Below, piece by piece: positions 43,855-51,412 of a stretch of DNA of 64,000 nt. The notes under the pieces were generated by a model, which did not search any database, was not told where the DNA came from, and saw nothing but the letters and a program-made list of their open reading frames with translations. The DNA is from JANNWF01 sp038205755. Its GTDB lineage: Bacteria; Pseudomonadota; Gammaproteobacteria; Xanthomonadales; Xanthomonadaceae. Position 1 is the stretch's first letter. Every line of letters starts with the position of its first letter. Location: NCBI GenBank assembly GCA_038205755.1, contig JBBRBN010000002.1:28493-92492 (forward strand), in the 5' to 3' direction. Position numbers and translations under genes: made by a program.

Positions 43855-44493
43855 ATGCTTGTCTCCGCGGTTGCCCTGCTGCTTGCCTATCTGCTCGGAT
43901 CGCTGTCCGGCAGTCTGATCCTGGGGCGCGTGGTCGGTGTCGACATCCGTTCCAGCGGCAGCGGCAATGCCGGCGGAACCAACGCACTCCGGACCCGTGG
44001 CTGGCGCTTCGCGCTTGCGGTGGTGGCAATCGATGTCGGCAAGGGCGCGTTCGCCGCCTGGCTCGGGCTGTTGCTGCACACGCCGGATGCACCTTGGTCG
44101 GCATCCGCGGCGGGTTATCTGTGTGTGCTTCTGGCCGCAGTTGGACATACCTGGCCGGTGTTCTTCGGCTTTCGCGGCGGCAAGGGCGCGGGCACGTTGA
44201 TTGGTGGGCTGCTGACACTGTGGCCGCTGGCGGTCGCACCCTTGCTGCTGGTCTGGCTGCTGCTGTTGGGCACGACGGGCTACGTCGGGTTGGCCACAAT
44301 CTGCGCCGCCGTCTGCCTGATCCCGGCCGCGCTGCTGCTGCCGGACATTGACACCAGCCGCACCGTTTTTGCCGCGGTCGCAGCGCTGTTCATCTGCTAC
44401 ACCCACCGGATCAACCTTGTTCGGCTGGCTGCAGGCTCCGAACACCGATTCGAGCGCGCGCGGGTGCTGGCGCGGGCGTTCCGCCGCCGGTGA
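43855..44493 (+). CDS. plsY: Acyl-phosphate:glycerol-3-phosphate acyltransferase PlsY
   Basis: A 212-residue integral membrane acyltransferase. The three PlsY motifs are visible: GSGNAGGTNALR near the N-terminus, GHTWPVFFGFRGGKGAGT in the middle, and the HRINLVRL block near the C-terminus. Several transmembrane segments separate them. It uses acyl-phosphate to acylate glycerol-3-phosphate, the first step of phospholipid synthesis. The ATG at 43855 is preferred over the TTG at 43834. It overlaps birA by four bases at 44490-44493, starting the plsY-birA-coaX run. Confidence 0.94.
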   Translation: MLVSAVALLLAYLLGSLSGSLILGRVVGVDIRSSGSGNAGGTNALRTRGWRFALAVVAIDVGKGAFAAWLGLLLHTPDAPWSASAAGYLCVLLAAVGHTWPVFFGFRGGKGAGTLIGGLLTLWPLAVAPLLLVWLLLLGTTGYVGLATICAAVCLIPAALLLPDIDTSRTVFAAVAALFICYTHRINLVRLAAGSEHRFERARVLARAFRRR

Positions 44494-45269
44494 GTTCGCC
44501 GATGGATCTTGCCAGGCTGCACGCGTCGCTGGCGGCTGCCACGTCGTCACCCATCCCGCCTGTGGAGTGGGTGGACGAGATCGACTCGACCAGCAGCGCA
44601 CTGCTGCGGCGCGCCGCTGAGCTGCCGGACCGCGTCGTTCTCCTGGCCGACCGGCAAACAGCCGGCCGCGGCCGCCGCGGCCGACCCTGGGTGACGCCGC
44701 CGGGTGGCAATCTGGCGCTGTCGATATTCGCGCGCCTGACCCGCGCCCCAAGCGCATTGGGCGGATTGAGTCTGGCCTTGGGCGTGGCCTGTGCCGAGAC
44801 CCTGCAGGTGCTTGGCGCCGGCGCTGTGCGGCTTAAATGGCCGAACGACCTGCTGGTCGGGGATCGCAAGCTGGGCGGACTGCTGGTCGAGCTGGCCCGC
44901 GCCTCGAGTCAACACGCGGAAGCAGTAGTCGGCCTCGGGCTGAACCTGCGGCTGCCAGCCGCTTCAGACCCGGCCTGGATCGGATTGCACGAACTGGGTG
45001 TTGACGCCGACAGGGTGCAGTTTGCGGCCGGCCTGATCGGCGCCCTGCTGCTCGCGCTTGATGAGTTCGAGCGCGCTGGCTTCGCTGCCTTTGCCGAGCG
45101 CTGGGAGAGGCTGGATGGGCTGCGTGGGAAGCAGGTACGGGTCATCGCTGCCGACGTCCAGCACCACGGCACGGCGCTCGGCGTGCGCGCCGACGGCGCA
45201 TTGCTGGTGGGTTGCGGCGGCGTTGAACGCGCCTTTGCAAGCGCTGACGTGAGCGTTCGAGCACCATGA
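44490..45269 (+). CDS. birA: Biotin--[acetyl-CoA-carboxylase] ligase
   Basis: A 259-residue biotin protein ligase. The biotinyl-AMP loop ADRQTAGRGRRGRPW and LKWPNDLLVGDRKLGG are intact, and the C-terminal SH3-like domain (RGKQVRVIAADVQHHGTALGVRADGALLV) is present. The N-terminal helix-turn-helix of E. coli BirA is absent, so it should be an enzyme only and not a repressor. GTG 44490 overlaps plsY; ATG 44502 is an alternative start. It is directly followed by coaX with a four-base overlap. Confidence 0.94.
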   Translation: MSSPMDLARLHASLAAATSSPIPPVEWVDEIDSTSSALLRRAAELPDRVVLLADRQTAGRGRRGRPWVTPPGGNLALSIFARLTRAPSALGGLSLALGVACAETLQVLGAGAVRLKWPNDLLVGDRKLGGLLVELARASSQHAEAVVGLGLNLRLPAASDPAWIGLHELGVDADRVQFAAGLIGALLLALDEFERAGFAAFAERWERLDGLRGKQVRVIAADVQHHGTALGVRADGALLVGCGGVERAFASADVSVRAP

Positions 45270-46003
45270 TCCTGCTGCTGGACCTTGGCAATTCCCGCCT
45301 GAAGTGGGCGCGCTGGGACGGCCGCGAGCTGGAGCCGATGCAGGCCAGCGAACTCGACGCAGCGCTAACACTGCCCGCGGCGCGGGGCGCACGGCTGGTC
45401 TCGAGCAGCGCTGATGCCGGTCGCCTGTCGCTGCTGCACGACCGGGTCGCTGCGGCGGGCATCGAACATCTTGAGGTGCTTGGCCCGCCGCAGCACGACG
45501 CGCTGCTGACGCTGGCCTACGCTGATCCCGCCACGCTGGGGACGGATCGCTGGTTGGCCATGCGGGCAGGGCGCGCCGCGCGCTCGGGCAGCTTCGTGGT
45601 CGCAAGCGTGGGTACTGCGCTGACCGTTGATGCAGTGGATGCGCAGGGTCACCACCTGGGCGGCTGCATTGCGCCTGGGCCGACCGCCATGCGCAGCGTG
45701 CTGTTGGCGCGCGCCCCGCACCTGGGTGACGCCGGCGGTCACTTGCAGCTGTTCTCAACCCGCACTGCGGATGCGGTTCACTCGGGACCGCTGCTGGCGG
45801 CAGCTGCTCTGATCGAGCGGCTGCTGCGAGGCTTGGCCGAACATGCGGGCGGAACGCCGCGTCTGCTGCTTACCGGCGGCGGCGCGGCAGCGCTTCTCCC
45901 TGCGCTGAGCGCACCCGCCGAGCTGCTTCCCGACCTGGTGCTGCGCGGCATGCTGACGCTGGCATCAGCAGCACGCGGCGGAGCTGAAGGACTTCCACGC
46001 TAA
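45266..46003 (+). CDS. coaX: Type III pantothenate kinase
   Basis: A 245-residue kinase of the ASKHA fold. The phosphate motif MILLLDLGNSRLKWARW opens the protein, GTDRWLAM lies in the pantothenate-binding region, and SVGTALTVDAVDAQGHHLGGCIAPG carries the second phosphate motif and catalytic Asp region. It phosphorylates pantothenate, the first step of coenzyme A synthesis. Type III enzymes are not feedback-inhibited by CoA. The ATGA overlap with birA couples their translation, which is the usual gammaproteobacterial arrangement. Confidence 0.95.
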   Translation: MILLLDLGNSRLKWARWDGRELEPMQASELDAALTLPAARGARLVSSSADAGRLSLLHDRVAAAGIEHLEVLGPPQHDALLTLAYADPATLGTDRWLAMRAGRAARSGSFVVASVGTALTVDAVDAQGHHLGGCIAPGPTAMRSVLLARAPHLGDAGGHLQLFSTRTADAVHSGPLLAAAALIERLLRGLAEHAGGTPRLLLTGGGAAALLPALSAPAELLPDLVLRGMLTLASAARGGAEGLPR

Positions 46004-46034
46004 ACTCGCCGCTGGTTCAACCCCCTGGTCCTCA

Positions 46035-46700
46035 ATGCTGCTGCGCGCCCTCGTCCTGCTGCTGCTGGCAATGAATGTCGGTGCCGCCGCGTGGTGGCTT
46101 CTGCGGCCACCGCCGGTGCCGCCGACGCTGCTACCGGCAAATGATCCCGACGTGCCGGCGCTGGTCCTGCTGAGCGAGCTGGAGCCGACCGCCGCCGCGC
46201 TGATGGCAGAGGTCACCGAGCCGCCGGTGCCGATTCCCGTGGCAACCTCGCGCGCGTGCCTGGAGATTGGCCCGTTTCTTACCCAGGCCGATCTGCGCCG
46301 GGCCCTGGCGGCGCTGACTCCCGGCGCGCTGCGGATCCAGTTTCGCGAGGCCACGGCTGTTGTGCAGCGCGGCTATCGAGTCTTCCTGCCGGCGCCACCG
46401 ACGCGCGAAGCGGCGCTGGCCGCCGCACGTGGACTGTTTGGCCGCGGACTGCGCGACTACTACGTGGTCACCTCGGGCGAGGACGAGAACACCATCTCGT
46501 TTGGCCTCTATCGCAGCGAGGCCAACGCAAAGCGCCGGCAGGTCGAAGTGCTGACCTTTGGCGTTGAGGCTCGGGTCGAGCCGCGCAGTGAATCCATCCC
46601 GCAGTTCTGGGTCGATCTCGACGGCAGCGCGGGCTTCGACTGGCGCGCCGTCCTTGGTGGCTACAGTGGCGTCGCCAGCCGCGACATTCCCTGCGACTGA
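46035..46700 (+). CDS. SPOR-like domain membrane protein
   Basis: A 221-residue protein with an N-terminal membrane anchor (LRALVLLLLAMNVGAAAWWLL), a Pro-rich linker and a ~75-residue region resembling a SPOR domain (LEIGPFLTQADLRRAL, YRVFLPAPPTREAALAAARGL, ISFGLYRSEANAKRRQ). SPOR domains bind denuded glycan strands at division sites. Its place 31 bp after coaX matches the birA-coaX-SPOR gene order of Xanthomonads. The C-terminal ~50 residues form an additional segment with an aromatic FWVDLDG motif. Confidence 0.8.
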   Translation: MLLRALVLLLLAMNVGAAAWWLLRPPPVPPTLLPANDPDVPALVLLSELEPTAAALMAEVTEPPVPIPVATSRACLEIGPFLTQADLRRALAALTPGALRIQFREATAVVQRGYRVFLPAPPTREAALAAARGLFGRGLRDYYVVTSGEDENTISFGLYRSEANAKRRQVEVLTFGVEARVEPRSESIPQFWVDLDGSAGFDWRAVLGGYSGVASRDIPCD

Positions 46701-46786
46701 ATCGAACAAGGACAGGTATGGCAAGCAGCGCTTGCAGCGGTTGCTTCAAGCAGTTGCTGCAGCCAGTTGATACACTTGGCGGCTTC

Positions 46787-46862
46787 GCCGGCATAGCTCA
46801 GTTGGTAGAGCAACCGCCTTGTAAGCGGTAGGTCCCCAGTTCGAATCCGGGTGTCGGCACCA
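46787..46862 (+). tRNA. tRNA-Thr(TGT)
   Basis: A 76-nt cloverleaf with encoded CCA. The acceptor stem GCCGGCA pairs with TGTCGGC with one G-T. The D-arm region AGCTCAGTTGGTAGAGC is standard. The anticodon stem ACCGC/GCGGT encloses loop CTTGTAA with anticodon TGT (46820-46822), reading ACA. The T-arm contains GTTCGAATC. TACACT at 46771-46776 is a plausible -10 box. Confidence 0.97.
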
Positions 46863-46877
46863 CCCCAGCAAGCCCTG

Positions 46878-46905
46878 CCCGCACCCCGCACCCCGCACCC
46901 TGCGC
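46878..46905 (+). repeat. CCCGCAC heptamer tandem repeat
   Basis: Three exact CCCGCAC units and one degenerate unit lie between the tRNA-Thr gene and the arginase start. The seven-base period matches that of the arrays at 18754-18906, though the unit differs. No function can be assigned. Confidence 0.7.
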
Positions 46906-46967
46906 CTCGCCGCACTTGCCGCGATCCGGCGCCTCCAGCGGCCCGCAAGCACCCACAGGACTCCGCC

Positions 46968-47885
46968 ATGCACAAACAATCGATTGCCCTGATCGGCGCG
47001 CCGACCGACATCGGCGCCGGCCATCGCGGTGCCTCCATGGGGCCCGAAGCCCTGCGCGTTGCGGGCATTGCCGAAGCGCTGCGCGAGCGCGGGCTCAGCG
47101 TGGTTGATCGCGGCAACGTAAGCGGTCCGCACAATCCGTGGCTGCCTCCGGTTGACGGTTATCGCCATCTGGCCGAGGTGGTGGCCTGGAACCGGGCTGC
47201 GATGGATGCGGTTCGCGCTGAACTCAATGCCGGAAACCTGCCGGTTCTGCTGGGCGGCGATCATTGCCTAGCGGTCGGCTCGATCACGGCGATTGCTGCA
47301 CATTGCCGCGCACAGGGTCGTAAGCTGCGCATTCTGTGGCTCGACGCGCATGCCGATTTCAACACCTCCGAACTGACCCCGTCCGGCAACATCCACGGCA
47401 TGCCAGTCGCCTGCTTGTGCGGCAACGGGCCGGAGCCGCTGGTGCGCTTGGGCGGCGATGCGCCGGCGATCGCGCCGGACTCGGTGCGCCAGATCGGCAT
47501 CCGCTCGGTCGATCCTGGCGAGCGACAGCTGGTGCACGAGGCCGGGCTGCACATCTACGACATGCGCTACATCGACGAAATCGGAATGCGGCGCGTGATG
47601 GAGGAGGCGCTGGATGGGCTCGACGATGACACCCATCTGCACGTCAGTTTCGATGTCGACTTTCTCGACCCGTCGATCGCCCCCGGCGTCGGCACCACGG
47701 TGCGTGGCGGCCCCAGCTACCGCGAGGCGCAGCTGGTCATGGAAATGATTGCCGATACCGGGCGGCTGGCATCGCTCGACATTTTCGAGCTCAATCCGGC
47801 CTTCGACAATCAGAACCAGACCGCCAAGCTGGCGGTGGATCTGGTTGAGAGTCTGTTCGGTAAATCGACCCTGATGCGCGGCTGA
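46968..47885 (+). CDS. rocF: Arginase
   Basis: A 305-residue Mn2+-dependent arginase. The N-terminal IALIGAPTDIGAGHRGASMGPEALR is the arginase form of the ureohydrolase start. Metal ligands are His99 (LLGGDHC) and Asp126, His128 and Asp130 (LDAHADFNT), with the later SFDVDFLDPSIAPG pair. ADFNTSELTPSGNIHGMP contains the substrate-guanidinium region specific to arginases. It splits arginine to ornithine and urea. The ATG at 46968 is used; the longer frame starts inside the tRNA gene. This is the second ureohydrolase in the window and is distinct from the agmatinase-like one. Confidence 0.93.
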   Translation: MHKQSIALIGAPTDIGAGHRGASMGPEALRVAGIAEALRERGLSVVDRGNVSGPHNPWLPPVDGYRHLAEVVAWNRAAMDAVRAELNAGNLPVLLGGDHCLAVGSITAIAAHCRAQGRKLRILWLDAHADFNTSELTPSGNIHGMPVACLCGNGPEPLVRLGGDAPAIAPDSVRQIGIRSVDPGERQLVHEAGLHIYDMRYIDEIGMRRVMEEALDGLDDDTHLHVSFDVDFLDPSIAPGVGTTVRGGPSYREAQLVMEMIADTGRLASLDIFELNPAFDNQNQTAKLAVDLVESLFGKSTLMRG

Positions 47886-47996
47886 AACCGGCGCGCCGCG
47901 CTTGATTGACCCGATCAGTCCGCGCCTGCCTTCTCGATCCCCGCAACGTGCTGCGCCGGGTCTCGCGACCCGGCGCAGCAAGGAAACCTGGGTGCC

Positions 47997-48767
47997 TCAG
48001 CGCCAGCGCGGCGGGTCCGGCACAAAGCCGAGCGGGAACGGGTCCGGCTGCTGGCGCGGTGACCGCCGCGGCGAGGGGATGATGCCGCGCGCGATCAGCG
48101 TCCGGGTGTCGTCGTAGTACAGGGACGTGACCTGCTCTGGGCGGGTTGAGGCGCGGACGAACGCGGTGCGCGAGATCGGATCGTAGCGCCGCTCACCGTG
48201 GCCAGTGCCCAGCTCCTGCGCGGCCTGCGGCGCCGACTTGCTCGACGCACCCGCCTGATCCGCCAGGCTGCGCGAGCGCCGTTCGGACTCGCCGCCATAG
48301 GCCGGCGGAGCCGTCGGTCGCGCGTACTGGCGCTCGCGGAACACCGCGATGCCGATGACGCCGACATGGTCCGGTCGCCGGGTGCGCGCGGCATAGCTGT
48401 CGCCAAGATCGGTGAACACGAACTCGGCGACGCTCGACAGGTCCTTGCGCCAGCCGCGCACCTCGGTGCGCTGCCAGGGACCCAGCACATAGCCGGACTG
48501 CGCGGGGTTCGCGGTTTGTCCGGTGACCGCGTTGACGCCGTCCACCGACAGCACGGCGAGCACGCGGTCCGGGCTGCGGTTCTCCAGCACCACCGCGTAG
48601 CGATGGCCGGGGGTACCCGGCACGTGCGCGTTGCCACTGTTCCAATAGACCGGCAGCACCTGCCCGGTGTCGAGGTCGCGCAGCGAGAGGTCAACCGGCG
48701 AGGACTGCCGTGCCTGGGCAGCGCCCGTGAGCAGCAGTATGGCCAGAGCAGCGAGTGAGCGAATCAT
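47997..48767 (-). CDS. Secreted hypothetical protein
   Basis: A 256-residue protein with a signal peptide (MIRSLAALAILLLTGAAQA). A ~130-residue beta-rich domain follows, describing a periplasmic or surface fold (VYWNSGNAHVPGTPGHRYAVVLENRSPDRVLAVLSVDG and GPWQRTEVRGWRKD are segments of it). The second half is Ser/Arg/Pro-rich and ends with TSLYYDDTRTLIARGII. I do not recognise an enzyme motif. It is divergent from trpS. The start is set by the signal peptide at 48767. Confidence 0.65.
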   Translation of the reverse strand: MIRSLAALAILLLTGAAQARQSSPVDLSLRDLDTGQVLPVYWNSGNAHVPGTPGHRYAVVLENRSPDRVLAVLSVDGVNAVTGQTANPAQSGYVLGPWQRTEVRGWRKDLSSVAEFVFTDLGDSYAARTRRPDHVGVIGIAVFRERQYARPTAPPAYGGESERRSRSLADQAGASSKSAPQAAQELGTGHGERRYDPISRTAFVRASTRPEQVTSLYYDDTRTLIARGIIPSPRRSPRQQPDPFPLGFVPDPPRWR

Positions 48768-48888
48768 GGTGAGTCTCCGTGTGAGCATCAGGCTCGCTGA
48801 CGTGAAACGCGTGATGCCGGCAATCGGGGTTGTCGCGCAAGGCTGGCGTACACTTCCGGCCCCCTTTCGTTCACCTCCGGCTTAGCCA

Positions 48889-50226
48889 ATGCGCCCCGCT
48901 GTTCGCGTTCTCACCGGCATCACCACGTCTGGAACGCCGCACCTTGGCAATTACGTCGGCGCCATCCGTCCGGCGCTGGCGGCCAGCCGCCAGGCCGGCG
49001 TCGAATCGTTCTATTTTCTGGCCGACTATCACGCACTCATCAAGGTGGGCGAGCCGGCGCGGGTGCAGCGCTCGACGCTGGAGATCGCCGCCGCTTGGCT
49101 GGCCTGCGGACTGGACCCGGACAGCGTTTGGTTCTATCGGCAGAGCGACATTCCCCAGATCCCGGAGCTGACCTGGCTGCTGACCTGCGTCGCTGCCAAG
49201 GGGCTGTTGAATCGCGCGCATGCCTACAAGGCGGCGGTTGATCGCAACACCGAGAACGCAGAAGACCCCGACGCTGGCGTCAGCGCGGGGCTGTTCATGT
49301 ACCCGGTGCTGATGGCGGCCGACATTCTGATGTTCAACGCGCAGCGGGTGCCGGTGGGACGCGATCAGATCCAGCACATCGAGATGGCGCGCGACATTGC
49401 CGCGCGCTTCAACCATCTGTACGGCGAGCACTTCGTGCTGCCCGAGGCCGCCATCGAAGAACACGTCGCCACTTTGCCGGGCACCGACGGTCGGAAGATG
49501 AGCAAGAGCTACGACAACACCATTCCGCTGTTTGCCAGCGCTGTCGAGTTGAAGAAGGCGGTGCTCGGCATCGTCACCGACAGTCGCACGCCGGGCGAGC
49601 CCAAGGATGCCGACAGCTCCAACGTGTTCCAGCTCCATCGAGCCTTTGCCAGCAGCGACGAGACCAGCGCCATGCGCACCGCTTTTGAGCAGGGTATCGC
49701 CTGGGGTGAGGCCAAGCAGCAGCTGTTCGCGCGGCTGGATGCCGAGCTGGCACCGATGCGCGAGCGCTATCACGCGCTGATGGCCGATCCCGCAGCGATC
49801 GAGGCGATCCTGCTGCGTGGTGCCGAGAAGGCGCGCGCGCTCGCCGCGCCGCTGCTGCGCGAGTTGCGCCAGGCGGTTGGCCTGCGGTCGCTGGTCAGTG
49901 GCGCATCGACGCCGAGTGACCTGCCGTCGGTACCGACCGCCGCCAAGCTGCCAACCATCAAGCAGTACCGCGATAGCGATGGCCTGTTCTATTTCAAACT
50001 GCTTGCCCACGACGGTCGGCTCTTGCTGCAGAGCCTGAGCCACGCCTCACCGAAAGACGCCGGCGCACGCATCGCACTGCTCAAGCGCGATGGCGCGGCG
50101 GCACTCACGCACGCGGCGGGCGAAGGCGTGCGTCTGGCCGACGAAGTGATCGGCCATCTGGCCGACGCTGCGCTGTTTGAAGAGATGGCGGCAGCGCTGG
50201 ATCGGCTGGCAGAGTCGGCGGCGTGA
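48889..50226 (+). CDS. trpS: Tryptophan--tRNA ligase
   Basis: A 445-residue class I aminoacyl-tRNA synthetase. The HIGH-equivalent TSGTPHLGNYVGA and the KMSKS loop GRKMSKSYDNTIPL are intact, with VGRDQIQHIEMARDIA between them. It is about 100 residues longer than the shortest bacterial TrpS. The extra C-terminal part contains a VPTAAKLPTIKQYRDSDGLFYFKLLAHDG-like domain that I cannot assign. It charges tRNA-Trp. The MBL-fold hydrolase begins within its stop codon. Confidence 0.95.
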   Translation: MRPAVRVLTGITTSGTPHLGNYVGAIRPALAASRQAGVESFYFLADYHALIKVGEPARVQRSTLEIAAAWLACGLDPDSVWFYRQSDIPQIPELTWLLTCVAAKGLLNRAHAYKAAVDRNTENAEDPDAGVSAGLFMYPVLMAADILMFNAQRVPVGRDQIQHIEMARDIAARFNHLYGEHFVLPEAAIEEHVATLPGTDGRKMSKSYDNTIPLFASAVELKKAVLGIVTDSRTPGEPKDADSSNVFQLHRAFASSDETSAMRTAFEQGIAWGEAKQQLFARLDAELAPMRERYHALMADPAAIEAILLRGAEKARALAAPLLRELRQAVGLRSLVSGASTPSDLPSVPTAAKLPTIKQYRDSDGLFYFKLLAHDGRLLLQSLSHASPKDAGARIALLKRDGAAALTHAAGEGVRLADEVIGHLADAALFEEMAAALDRLAESAA

Positions 50227-51164
50227 TGGACGCCGCGTTCGGCATCCACACCATCGATACCGGCTTTCACCGGCCGCAGTTCGACGCGGCCTATCTGCTG
50301 GTTGAAGGCGGCCGCGGCGCGTTCATCGATAGCGGCACAACCCATTCGCTGCCGCGTCACCTTGCCGCACTGGACACGGCAGGATTGTCGCCACGTGACG
50401 TCGACTGGCTGATCCTCACCCACGCGCACCTGGATCATGCCGGCGGTGCCGGTGCGCTTATGCGGGTGTTGCCAAACGCGCGGCTGGTTACCCATCCGCG
50501 CTGCGCGCCGCACATGGTCGACCCACGCAAATTGATCGCCGGGGCCATAGCAGTCTATGGCGCGGAGGAAGTGGCCCGCAGCTATGGCGAGATCGTTCCC
50601 GTGCCGGCCGAGCGGGTGGTGATCGCGGATGACGGCCACAGCGTCAGACTCGCCGGCAGAGCGCTGCTGTGCATCGACACGCCCGGTCATGCGCGCCACC
50701 ACCTGTGCGTCTGGGATGCGCTCAGTCGCGGCTGGTTCACCGGCGACACCTTTGGGCTTGCGTACCCTGAGCTGCATGGCCCGAGCGGCCCATTCGCGCT
50801 GCCCACCACTACCCCGGTGCAGTTCGAGCCGGCCGCGCTGCACGCATCGATTGATCGCCTGATGGCGGCAGCACCGCAGCGGATGTATCTGACCCACTAC
50901 GGCGAGGTTCGCGACCTCGCCCGCATGGCCGCTGATCTGCATGCCGAGATCGACGCCATGGTTGCCATCGCCCGTGGTCTTGCCGCCGTGCCTGATCGCC
51001 ACCAGCAGCTGGTGATCGCGCTCACCGAGCAGACCCGGGCGAGGCTGCAGGCGCACGGCGCCACGCTGCCGACCGACGCAGCGCTGCAGCTGCTGGATGT
51101 GGACATGCAGCTGAATGCGCAGGGATTGGGGGTTTGGCTGGATCGGATGAATGCGGCGATGTGA
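50226..51164 (+). CDS. MBL-fold metallo-hydrolase
   Basis: A 312-residue metallo-beta-lactamase-fold enzyme. The zinc motif is LTHAHLDHAGGAG, with further ligand histidines in the regions DTPGHARHHLC and LTHYGEV and an Asp in WFTGDTFG. This glyoxalase-II/RNase-Z-like subset hydrolyses thioesters, phosphodiesters or lactones, and the substrate is not evident. The ATG at 50226 shares one base with the trpS TGA, so the two genes are translationally coupled. No signal peptide is present, so it is cytosolic. Confidence 0.88.
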   Translation: MDAAFGIHTIDTGFHRPQFDAAYLLVEGGRGAFIDSGTTHSLPRHLAALDTAGLSPRDVDWLILTHAHLDHAGGAGALMRVLPNARLVTHPRCAPHMVDPRKLIAGAIAVYGAEEVARSYGEIVPVPAERVVIADDGHSVRLAGRALLCIDTPGHARHHLCVWDALSRGWFTGDTFGLAYPELHGPSGPFALPTTTPVQFEPAALHASIDRLMAAAPQRMYLTHYGEVRDLARMAADLHAEIDAMVAIARGLAAVPDRHQQLVIALTEQTRARLQAHGATLPTDAALQLLDVDMQLNAQGLGVWLDRMNAAM

Positions 51165-51412
51165 CCGCGCACCTCCGGCATCAGCAGGGGTAGTTTGCAG
51201 GACTGCGCGACTGCAATCGCCCGAATCACCGTGGGACCCTGTCCAAAGCACCGGCCGGGGTGCGGTCGACGTTCACCTGGCTCGAGCATGCGCCACCGCG
51301 TCCGACCGAGCATCCTGAACGCCGGCTGTCACGAAGCTGGGTTACCATCCGCCGTGCCCGGAGTGCGCCCTGCGCGTCCGGCATCCCTTTGACGACCTGC
51401 ACGGAATTCCCG

